From Caryophanales bacterium UBA7642 (GTDB lineage Bacteria > Bacillota_I > Bacilli_A > RFN20 > CAG-288): a stretch of 22,620 nucleotides of DNA. Below are positions 7,957 to 13,594 of the stretch, piece by piece. The first letter of the stretch is position 1; each line of letters begins with the position of its first letter. Under the pieces are notes generated by a model, which was given only the letters and a program-made list of their open reading frames with translations, ran no database searches and was not told the DNA's origin. The DNA lies in the NCBI GenBank assembly GCA_002483745.1, contig DLIM01000036.1, forward strand, positions 1-22,620. The letters run 5' to 3'. Both the position numbers and the translations under genes were made by a program.

Positions 7957-8649
7957 ATGAACAAAGACAATATTGCTTTACTGCTTCTTGCCGGAAATGG
8001 TCAAAGGATGTTTAATGACATCCATGTAAAGAAACAGTTCTATCAGATAGAAGGAAAAGAATTATTTCTTTATTCTTTGGATTCTTTAATATCAGCAAAG
8101 CTTTTTAAGAAGATTGTCTTAGTTATCGATAAAGAAGATGAGGATTCAGTAAAAAGAATTCTTAACAAAGACGCTTTAACTAAAGGACAGACTTTTATTT
8201 TTGCCTATGGTGGCAAAGATAGAAATGCCTCAGTCTTTAATGGGCTGCTAGCTTTAAAAGAAGAAAAGAATGACTTTACCCTCTTTATTCATGATTCTGC
8301 TCGCCCTCTTCTTCCTTTAGAAGTCCTTATAAGACTTGAAAAAGCCAGTCTTGATTATGATGCTATTACTCCAGTTATCCCTATTCATGATTCCTTAATA
8401 AGAGACGGAAAAAATAGTACCTATATCAATCGTGATCAAGCTTATCGAGTTTTGACCCCTCAGGTTTTTGACTATCGAAAACTAATGGATATTTATGAAA
8501 AAGGCTATGACTCCCATGATACTGATGATTATATGAAGGCCTTAAAAGGCGGATTAAGCCATACTTTAGTCAGGGGAGATGCTTCAATGTTCAAAGTCAC
8601 CGAAATTGATGACCTAAGACTAATTGAAAGCATAATCAAGAAATTTTAA
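7957..8649 (+). CDS. ispD: 2-C-methyl-D-erythritol 4-phosphate cytidylyltransferase
   Basis: Transfers CMP from CTP to MEP in the isoprenoid pathway, two steps before IspF. From ATG 7957 the protein has 230 residues, the normal size. Landmarks: ALLLLAGNGQRM near the N-terminus (the CTP-binding loop), KKQF (25-28), GGKDRNASVFNGL (85-97), and IHDSARPL (111-118). An in-frame ATG at 7939 would add six residues, but the best promoter lies between the two ATGs and no Shine-Dalgarno precedes either. The N-terminal glycine-rich loop also sits at the usual distance from 7957. It is followed by the pgi promoter with no clear terminator between. Confidence 0.92.
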   Translation: MNKDNIALLLLAGNGQRMFNDIHVKKQFYQIEGKELFLYSLDSLISAKLFKKIVLVIDKEDEDSVKRILNKDALTKGQTFIFAYGGKDRNASVFNGLLALKEEKNDFTLFIHDSARPLLPLEVLIRLEKASLDYDAITPVIPIHDSLIRDGKNSTYINRDQAYRVLTPQVFDYRKLMDIYEKGYDSHDTDDYMKALKGGLSHTLVRGDASMFKVTEIDDLRLIESIIKKF

Positions 8650-8653
8650 TTAA

Positions 8654-8682
8654 TTGTAATAGTTTACTTAAAAAACTATTAT
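8654..8682 (+). promoter_or_regulatory. pgi promoter overlapped by an inverted repeat
   Basis: TTGTAA (8654-8659) and TATTAT (8677-8682) are separated by 17 bases. A perfect 9-bp inverted repeat, TAATAGTTT (8657-8665) and AAACTATTA (8673-8681) with a 7-base gap, fills the spacer and overlaps both hexamers. No T-run follows, so it reads as an operator rather than a terminator. The regulator is unknown. Confidence 0.6.
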
Positions 8683-8726
8683 GATATTTATGTTATCAGC
8701 ATAATTAACTTATAGGAGAAGCAATT

Positions 8727-10019
8727 ATGATTAAATTCAGCCAGCATGGTAAGACATTCAGTGAACTTGATTGGTCCCAGATAGATCAAAGAGGGCTTGA
8801 GGTTGCTAATCGCATCGATAGCCGCTCTGGTTTAGGAAACGATTTCTTGGGATGGCTTGACTATTCCAGCAAACTTCCGCTTGCTGAGATTGAAAAGATT
8901 GAGAAGACTGCTAAAAGAATCAGAGACAACTATGAAGCTTTAGTTGTTATCGGTATTGGCGGTTCTTATTTAGGTGCTAGAGCTGTTATTGAAGCTATCA
9001 ATGGCTTATATCCGGATGATAAGCTTGAAATCCTCTTTATGGGAAATACCTTATCAGGAAACTATGCTTCCCAGCTATTAAATCATCTTAAGGGCAAGAA
9101 GTTTGCTATTGATGTCGTCTCTAAAAGCGGAACTACTACTGAGCCCTCTGTCAGCTTCAGATTACTTAAGGAGCTGCTTGTCAAACAATTTGGCAAGGCC
9201 TATCTAAAAGATGCAGTCATTGCTACTACTGATAAATCAAAAGGAGCTTTAAGAACTGAAGCTACTGCTGAAGGATATGAAACTTTTGTTATCCCGGATG
9301 ATATCGGTGGCAGATACTCGGTTATTACTCCTGTCGGTCTTTTACCGATTGCCTGTGCTGGAATCAGCATCCGTGATTTCTTAAAAGGCGTAGTTGCTGG
9401 TGAAAAAGAATATTCTGTTAAAGACTATAAAAAGAATCCTGCTTATTTATATGGTGCCACTAGATATTTGATGAATACCCAAAAGCATTATGCCACTGAG
9501 ATGTTTGTTTCCTATGAGCCACAGGATAGAATGCTTGAAGAGTGGCTTAAACAGCTTATTGATGAATCAGAGGGTAAAGATAATAAAGGTCTTCTCTGCA
9601 CTTCCGCTATCTTCACCACTGACTTACATTCCTTAGGTCAGTTCATTCAGCAAGGATCACCCGTTCTTTTCGAGACTGTCGTTAAAGAAAAAGAAGCTAA
9701 CGGTGATGCTGTTGTACCTGCTGATAAGGATAATCTTGATAATCTTAACTATTTGGCTGGAAGAAAGCTTTCGGATATCAATGATGTCGCCTATCAGGCT
9801 ACCTTAACTGCTCATACTAATGGTCATACTCCAGTAGAAGTTGTTGAAATTCAAAAGATGACCCCTTACTATTTAGGAAACTTAATGTATTTCTTCTTCA
9901 GAGCTACTGCCTTTGATGCTTACCTTCTTGATATCAATCCTTTCAATCAGCCTGGCGTTGAAATCTACAAGAAGAACATGTTCGAGCTCTTAGGCAAGCC
10001 CGGATACGAAAAGAAGTAA
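8727..10019 (+). CDS. pgi: glucose-6-phosphate isomerase
   Basis: Interconverts glucose 6-phosphate and fructose 6-phosphate at the head of glycolysis. The 430 residues correspond to the shorter Bacillota-type enzyme. GIGGSYLGAR (76-85) and SKSGTTTEP (132-140) form the two sugar-phosphate SIS subdomain signatures. HSLGQFIQQG carries the active-site region, and the closing QPGVEIYKKN contains the conserved C-terminal Lys. Shine-Dalgarno AGGAG is at 8714-8718. It stands as a single-gene unit between its own promoter and a strong terminator. Confidence 0.97.
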   Translation: MIKFSQHGKTFSELDWSQIDQRGLEVANRIDSRSGLGNDFLGWLDYSSKLPLAEIEKIEKTAKRIRDNYEALVVIGIGGSYLGARAVIEAINGLYPDDKLEILFMGNTLSGNYASQLLNHLKGKKFAIDVVSKSGTTTEPSVSFRLLKELLVKQFGKAYLKDAVIATTDKSKGALRTEATAEGYETFVIPDDIGGRYSVITPVGLLPIACAGISIRDFLKGVVAGEKEYSVKDYKKNPAYLYGATRYLMNTQKHYATEMFVSYEPQDRMLEEWLKQLIDESEGKDNKGLLCTSAIFTTDLHSLGQFIQQGSPVLFETVVKEKEANGDAVVPADKDNLDNLNYLAGRKLSDINDVAYQATLTAHTNGHTPVEVVEIQKMTPYYLGNLMYFFFRATAFDAYLLDINPFNQPGVEIYKKNMFELLGKPGYEKK

Positions 10020-10028
10020 AAAAGATTT

Positions 10029-10060
10029 CTTAGCCGCCTACTTGGGCGGCTAAGTTTGTC
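10029..10060 (+). terminator. terminator after pgi
   Basis: CTTAGCCGCC (10029-10038) and GGCGGCTAAG (10045-10054) form a perfect 10-bp GC-rich stem with a 6-base loop. A short, imperfect T-tract (TTTGTCTAT) follows. Confidence 0.85.
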
Positions 10061-10119
10061 TATAGCCGTTTAGAAAAGTGATTTTAGGATAATCTAACGC
10101 AAAAGCAAACAATTTCATC

Positions 10120-10148
10120 TTGAATATCTTTCTTGCCTTTGCTAGAAT
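10120..10148 (+). promoter_or_regulatory. promoter of the tRNA cluster
   Basis: TTGAAT (10120-10125) and TAGAAT (10143-10148) are separated by 17 bases. The start point would be about 15 bases before the mature 5' end of tRNA-Val. This is the most consensus-like sigma-A promoter of the window, as expected for stable RNA. Confidence 0.8.
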
Positions 10149-10169
10149 ATCAAAGCGCTTGAATTACGG

Positions 10170-10245
10170 GGATGCTTAGCTCAGCTGGAAGAGCATCGCC
10201 TTTACACGGCGGAGGTCAGGAGTTCGAACCTCTTAGCATCCACCA
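10170..10245 (+). tRNA. tRNA-Val (anticodon TAC)
   Basis: The acceptor arms GGATGCT and AGCATCC pair fully. The anticodon stem TCGCC/GGCGG encloses loop TTTACAC with anticodon TAC, and a T-loop TTCGAAC follows. Discriminator A and CCA are encoded. It is the first of five tRNAs. Confidence 0.97.
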
Positions 10246-10275
10246 TATCTTCAAGAGCATAAAGCAGTTGTATGT

Positions 10276-10359
10276 GGGCGAGTAGCAAAGTGGCCAAATG
10301 CGGCAGACTGTAAATCTGTTCCTTCGGGTTCGGTGGTTCAAATCCACCCCCGCCCACCA
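10276..10359 (+). tRNA. tRNA-Tyr (anticodon GTA)
   Basis: Class II tRNA with a long variable arm. D-stem GCA/TGC and anticodon stem GCAGA/TCTGT enclose loop CTGTAAA with anticodon GTA. The T-arm is GGTGG/CCACC, and ACCA is encoded. In the canonical register the acceptor pairs GGGCGAG with CCCGCCC and contains one A-C mismatch at the sixth pair. Shifted two bases upstream, GTGGGCG pairs perfectly with CGCCCAC. Confidence 0.95.
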
Positions 10360-10407
10360 CTATTAAGACCGTAACACCGCTAAGGCGTTATGATATACAG
10401 CCTTACT

Positions 10408-10483
10408 TGGGGTATAGCCAAGCGGTAAGGCATCAGACTTTGACTCTGACATTCCGGTGGTTCGAATCCACCTACCCCAGCCA
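10408..10483 (+). tRNA. tRNA-Gln (anticodon TTG)
   Basis: Acceptor arms TGGGGTA and TACCCCA pair fully. Anticodon stem TCAGA/TCTGA encloses loop CTTTGAC with anticodon TTG. The T-loop is TTCGAAT, and GCCA is encoded. The start TGGGGTATAGCCAAG is typical of bacterial tRNA-Gln. Confidence 0.97.
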
Positions 10484-10522
10484 TTCTTCTATTTTCTCCG
10501 TCAGCTCTCAGAGTTATTTGCT

Positions 10523-10598
10523 GTCTCGTTAGCTCAGTTGGTAGAGCACATGACTTTTAATCATGGGGCCACCAGTTCAAACCTGGTACGAGACACCA
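10523..10598 (+). tRNA. tRNA-Lys (anticodon TTT)
   Basis: Acceptor arms GTCTCGT and ACGAGAC pair fully. Anticodon stem CATGA/TCATG encloses loop CTTTTAA with anticodon TTT, and the D-arm is the standard AGCTCAGTTGGTAGAGC. ACCA is encoded. Confidence 0.97.
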
Positions 10599-10603
10599 TT
10601 TCT

Positions 10604-10691
10604 GCCCGGGTGGCGAAATAGGTAGACGCACAGGATTTAAAATCCTGCGAGCTAATCACTCATGCCGGTTCGATTCCGGCCCCGGGCACCA
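10604..10691 (+). tRNA. tRNA-Leu (anticodon TAA)
   Basis: Class II tRNA. Acceptor arms GCCCGGG and CCCGGGC pair fully. Anticodon stem CAGGA/TCCTG encloses loop TTTAAAA with anticodon TAA. A long variable arm, T-loop TTCGATT and encoded ACCA follow. It lies 5 bases after tRNA-Lys and is the last tRNA before the terminator. Confidence 0.97.
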
Positions 10692-10702
10692 CTTGAATAA
10701 TT

Positions 10703-10730
10703 GCTCCTAACTCAGTTAGGAGCTTTTTTT
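10703..10730 (+). terminator. terminator of the tRNA operon
   Basis: GCTCCTAAC (10703-10711) and GTTAGGAGC (10715-10723) form a perfect 9-bp stem with loop TCA, followed by seven T. Confidence 0.95.
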
Positions 10731-10772
10731 ATTTAAAAAAGCAAAAAAGTAAATATTTCTTTTCTTTTTCTT

Positions 10773-10778
10773 TATAAT
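10773..10778 (+). promoter_or_regulatory. -10 box of the metal-regulator gene
   Basis: TATAAT lies about 30 bases before the start codon in an A/T-rich stretch. No convincing -35 was found at 16-18 bases. Confidence 0.55.
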
Positions 10779-10806
10779 ATAGATGCTGATGTTTTAGGAG
10801 AATAAT

Positions 10807-11199
10807 ATGACTACTGTTTCACACGAATCCGAAGAAGACTATTTAGAAAGAATTTTAATGCTTCAGGAAGACGGGAACGAAAGCGTCCATGCTATCGACA
10901 TTGCTAATTCCATGTCCTTCTCTAAGCCCAGTGTTTCAATTGCCTTAAAGAAGCTAGAGGAAAAGGGATTCGTCGTTGTCGATGACCGCCAAGTATTGAA
11001 GCTTACGGAATCAGGTTTAGCAATCGCTAGCAGGATTTATGAACGCCATCAGGTTATTGGATCTCTGTTTATTTCTTTAGGGGTTGATAAGGAGACCGCT
11101 TATCGTGATGCCTGCAAAATCGAGCATGACTTATCGGAGACGACCTTTGAGGCCTTAAAGAAGCATTATCTTTTGATCACAGAAGACAAGAAGAAATAA
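10807..11199 (+). CDS. DtxR/MntR-family metal-dependent transcriptional regulator
   Basis: A 130-residue metal-sensing repressor with no SH3-like third domain, like MntR. An N-terminal winged helix-turn-helix (about 1-70: EEDYLERIL, HAIDIANSMSFSKPSVSIALKKLEEKGFV) is followed by the metal-binding dimerisation domain. Likely ligands by comparison with MntR: Asp11, Glu14, His81, Cys103, Glu106, His107. MntR has Glu where Cys103 is, whereas DtxR/IdeR has Cys there; Asp11 is MntR-like where DtxR has Met. Fe versus Mn specificity therefore cannot be read off. It has a strong AGGAG six bases before ATG. No metal transporter gene lies in the window, so its targets are elsewhere. Confidence 0.92.
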   Translation: MTTVSHESEEDYLERILMLQEDGNESVHAIDIANSMSFSKPSVSIALKKLEEKGFVVVDDRQVLKLTESGLAIASRIYERHQVIGSLFISLGVDKETAYRDACKIEHDLSETTFEALKKHYLLITEDKKK

Positions 11200-11205
11200 T
11201 AAAAG

Positions 11206-11238
11206 CGCCTAGCTCCTTAACGGAACTAGGCGGTTTTT
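11206..11238 (+). terminator. terminator between convergent genes
   Basis: CGCCTAG (11206-11212) pairs with CTAGGCG (11226-11232). An inner TCC/GGA extension and loop TTAAC continue the stem, and five T follow. It ends at the stop codon of the minus-strand hydrolase and may work in both directions. Confidence 0.85.
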
Positions 11239-12136
11239 AATTTAAAAGGAATTCTTTGATATCCTCAATCGGTTTTTCATTTCCGGTTTCATTGAGAATT
11301 TCATGTCTCATATGGGGATACAGAATCAGTTTGACTTTCTTGACGCCCCGTTTTAAGTACATGCTGTAAAGCTTCTTAGGTCCTTTACCTTCATCTCCGA
11401 CTGGATCTTCTTCTCCTGAGACAATCATAATATCTTCTTCAGGGGAAATGTTTTTAAGCAGCTTCCCTTTATAGAGGGTATTCATACCATAGAAGAATTC
11501 ATGGTAGAAACCACAGGTATTGACTTGACCGCAATAAGGGTCAGCGTTGTATTTAGCTACATTTGCTTCATTGTATGAGAGCCAATCAGTTGAAGTCTTA
11601 CTGTTCTTGATGGCTTTAGAGTAGGCACCTAATGCCATATTCTGCATGAATTTTGAAGGCTTATCCCAGTTAGATTTAGTAGTGGTAAGTTTAGAGAGGA
11701 AGTTTGCAGTAGATAGCAAGGCTTTTCTAGGACCGTTAGAACCCATGATAATGACTTTATCAACGGTATTAGGATAATGCTCAAGATAGGACTGAGCAAA
11801 GAAGGAACCCATCGAATGCCCTAACAGGTAAACAGGAAGCCCAAACTTTCTAAGTTCTTTTACCTCAATATTGATAGCTTTTAGTGTCATGTTCCAAGCG
11901 TCATGAGGAGATTTTTGTATATCCTTATGATCAAGGCAGTTTAATCCTTGGCCAAAATGGTCGAGAACATAAACATCAATTCCTTCCTTATTGAGAATCT
12001 TAGCAAAGCCCTCATAACGTTCCGAATGTTCATCCATTCCCGTAATGATAAGAAGATTGGCTTTAGTATCTTCAGAAGAGTAATGATTACCCTTTAAAGA
12101 ATACTTTTCATTGATTTTTATTGAAATAATACCCAT
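11237..12136 (-). CDS. alpha/beta hydrolase, monoacylglycerol lipase / lysophospholipase-like
   Basis: A 299-residue serine hydrolase of the Hydrolase_4 type, probably cytosolic (no signal peptide). Catalytic triad read from the sequence: Ser108 in GHSMGS (the nucleophile elbow), Asp244 in SGEEDPVG, and His278 in PHMRHEILNE. That last segment is the hallmark of bacterial lysophospholipase-like enzymes. DHFGQG (59-64) forms the strand-loop expected after the oxyanion region. Likely role: hydrolysis of monoacylglycerol or lysophospholipid; the true substrate is unknown. It is a single gene with AAAGGG five bases before ATG and its own promoter, and it converges on the metal regulator. Confidence 0.88.
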   Translation of the reverse strand: MGIISIKINEKYSLKGNHYSSEDTKANLLIITGMDEHSERYEGFAKILNKEGIDVYVLDHFGQGLNCLDHKDIQKSPHDAWNMTLKAINIEVKELRKFGLPVYLLGHSMGSFFAQSYLEHYPNTVDKVIIMGSNGPRKALLSTANFLSKLTTTKSNWDKPSKFMQNMALGAYSKAIKNSKTSTDWLSYNEANVAKYNADPYCGQVNTCGFYHEFFYGMNTLYKGKLLKNISPEEDIMIVSGEEDPVGDEGKGPKKLYSMYLKRGVKKVKLILYPHMRHEILNETGNEKPIEDIKEFLLN

Positions 12137-12157
12137 AAAAGCCCTTTCTTTTCTAAT

Positions 12158-12192
12158 ATGATAGCAAAAACCAGTTCAGTTTTAAACAGAAC
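12158..12192 (-). promoter_or_regulatory. hydrolase promoter with quasi-palindrome over the -35
   Basis: On the minus strand TTTAAA (12181-12186) and TATCAT (12158-12163) are spaced by 17 bases. The -35 lies in a 19-base quasi-palindrome, GTTC-A-GTTT-T-AAAC-A-GAAC (12174-12192), broken only by one A/A pair. That is a plausible repressor site. Confidence 0.45.
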
Positions 12193-12216
12193 AAATGAAA
12201 ATGTCTTTGTTTTAAT

Positions 12217-12259
12217 AGCCACCTTAGGCTGATAGCCTGACTAGAAGTAGGGCTTTTTT
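12217..12259 (+). promoter_or_regulatory. attenuator-like structure: terminator with competing hairpin
   Basis: A terminator-like stem is AGCC (12234-12237), a TGA bulge, CTA-GAAG-TAG (12241-12250) and GGCT (12251-12254), followed by T from 12254 to 12259. An upstream arm TTAGGCT (12224-12230) can instead pair with AGCCTGA (12234-12240), one of the pairs being T-G, which would destroy the terminator. It lies about 80 bases before the nfu promoter and has no known + strand gene upstream of it. It could be an attenuated leader or the end of a small RNA. Confidence 0.4.
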
Positions 12260-12341
12260 ACAATTGATAAGAAGAAAATGGTGAAATTTGTTGTATCTTT
12301 CAATTTAAAAAATCATCTTTCTTAATAGAATTGGTTTAAGG

Positions 12342-12350
12342 TGATATAAT
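12342..12350 (+). promoter_or_regulatory. extended -10 promoter of the Nfu gene
   Basis: TGATATAAT is a perfect TATAAT preceded by TGn. TTAATA at 12322-12327 is a weak -35 at 17 bases. The start point would be near 12357, giving a leader of about 26 bases that is A-rich and has no Shine-Dalgarno. Confidence 0.7.
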
Positions 12351-12382
12351 TCAATAATAGAAAAATAGAAAGACCAAAAAAG

Positions 12383-12811
12383 ATGGACAACAAAGTTAAT
12401 GATAATACTGCGACTAAATTACCGACCCTTGATGAACAAATTGAATCTGTACTTGAACAGATTCGTCCTTTTCTTCAAAGAGAAGGCGGTGATATTAAAT
12501 TAGATCATTTTGATCAGAAAACCGGCGTTTGCTATGTTGACATGATTGGAGCCTGCTCCGGCTGTATTCTAGCTGCCAGTGATGTTTCTGATTCCGTCCA
12601 GGTTATGTTAATGGATTCTATACCTCAGATTACCAAGGTTGAGCTAGTTGCTCCTAAGGAAACTACTGAACAAGGTTTTGAGGATCTCTTACGTACTTTG
12701 CAAGAACAGCAGAAAGCTGATCTAGAAATGCAGAAGATCAATCAGGAGAAAGCTGATGCTGACAAAAGAGACGCTGAGTTAGCCACAGATGATAAGAAAG
12801 AAACAAAATAA
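12383..12811 (+). CDS. NifU C-terminal-domain (Nfu) Fe-S cluster carrier with charged C-terminal extension
   Basis: Nfu proteins hold and deliver Fe-S clusters through a CxxC motif. The domain spans about residues 17-90: IESVLEQIRPFLQREGGDI, then GACSGC with the two cluster Cys, and a closing beta strand ITKVELV. Stand-alone Nfu proteins are usually about 75-80 residues. Here an extra tail of about 50 residues (about 92-142) is rich in Gln, Glu, Lys, Asp and Ala and looks helical or coiled-coil. No suf/isc genes are adjacent. The start has no Shine-Dalgarno, only an A-rich CCAAAAAAG. It is a single-gene unit between an extended -10 promoter and a terminator. Confidence 0.9.
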   Translation: MDNKVNDNTATKLPTLDEQIESVLEQIRPFLQREGGDIKLDHFDQKTGVCYVDMIGACSGCILAASDVSDSVQVMLMDSIPQITKVELVAPKETTEQGFEDLLRTLQEQQKADLEMQKINQEKADADKRDAELATDDKKETK

Positions 12812-12817
12812 ACTTAT

Positions 12818-12849
12818 AGTCTAGGGCTTAAAACCCCTAGACTTTTTTT
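12818..12849 (+). terminator. terminator after the Nfu gene
   Basis: AGTCTAGGG (12818-12826) and CCCTAGACT (12835-12843) form a perfect 9-bp stem with an 8-base loop, followed by seven T. Confidence 0.93.
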
Positions 12850-12917
12850 AATTAAAGTTTTTGTATTAAAAAAAGAACACTTTTATTGCTTTTTTCTAAG
12901 CTCTAATATGCTCCGTG

Positions 12918-12926
12918 TGTTAAAAT
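12918..12926 (+). promoter_or_regulatory. extended -10 promoter of pduL
   Basis: TGTTAAAAT is TGn plus TAAAAT, without a recognisable -35. The start point near 12933 would leave a leader of about 14 bases, with the Shine-Dalgarno GAGGT at its very 5' end. Confidence 0.5.
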
Positions 12927-12946
12927 TGACACGAGGTAAATTAATC

Positions 12947-13588
12947 ATGTCAGAAAAAGCATTTATTGTCGAAACTTCCGCTCACCATATTCATGTATGT
13001 GAGGCTACTTTGGAAGCTTTGTTTGGCGTTGGAGCTAAACTTGAAGTAAAGAAGATGCTCTCTCAGCCTGGAATGTTTGCTTCTACTCAGCGTCTTGATG
13101 TTATCTATCATGCTACTATCAAAGACAAGGCTACTGGTGCTTTAGTTAAGAAGGATTTTGCTTTAAAGAACCTTTCTATTTTAGGACCTACCCGTAAAGC
13201 TGATCAGGTCGAGATTTCTATGACTGAAGCTAGAGCCTTAAAAGCTAATGTTCCGGTCAGAGAATCTGGTGATACTAAGGGAAGCTGCCCTTGCACTTTA
13301 GTTAATCCTGTCAATGGCAACAAGGTCGATCTTCCTGAAGGAATGATTATCGCTAAGCGTCATATTCATATGACTCCTAAGGATGCCGAAGAATTCGGTG
13401 TCAAGAATGGCGATATCGTTGCCGTTAAGATTAAGTCTGCTAATGGTAGAAGCGCAGTCTTAGGAGATACGGTTATCCGTGTTTCTGATAACTTTGCTTT
13501 AGCTATGCATATTGATACTGATGAATCCAATGCTGTTGGCGGTCTTTCTAAGGGCGTTTTCGGCACTATCGTTAAAGAGGAATTCTAG
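12947..13588 (+). CDS. pduL: PduL-type phosphate acyltransferase (phosphotransacetylase)
   Basis: PduL enzymes convert acyl-CoA and phosphate to acyl phosphate and CoA using two zinc ions. In fermenters without Pta they serve as the phosphotransacetylase. The 213 residues contain two similar halves: SAHHIHV (11-17), LSQPGMFA (38-45), LGPTRKADQVEIS (79-91), PVRESGD (103-109), then RHIHM (138-142) and MHIDTDESNA (187-196). The start is set by GAGGT nine bases before ATG 12947; an in-frame ATG at 12908 lies upstream of the promoter. Two oddities: the first zinc motif, usually NRHVH, is AHHIH, and a charged insertion (about 54-72, YHATIKDKATGALVKKDF) replaces the usual short GPKG turn. No microcompartment genes are near. 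Confidence 0.9.
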   Translation: MSEKAFIVETSAHHIHVCEATLEALFGVGAKLEVKKMLSQPGMFASTQRLDVIYHATIKDKATGALVKKDFALKNLSILGPTRKADQVEISMTEARALKANVPVRESGDTKGSCPCTLVNPVNGNKVDLPEGMIIAKRHIHMTPKDAEEFGVKNGDIVAVKIKSANGRSAVLGDTVIRVSDNFALAMHIDTDESNAVGGLSKGVFGTIVKEEF

Positions 13589-13594
13589 TTTTTT

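Noticed and set aside
8657..8681. Inverted repeat as an ispD terminator
   Set aside because: The stem is AT-rich and no T-run follows; it overlaps promoter hexamers instead.
12908..12946. N-terminal extension of PduL from ATG 12908
   Set aside because: The segment covers the promoter and GAGGT site. The extra residues do not resemble the family or an encapsulation peptide.
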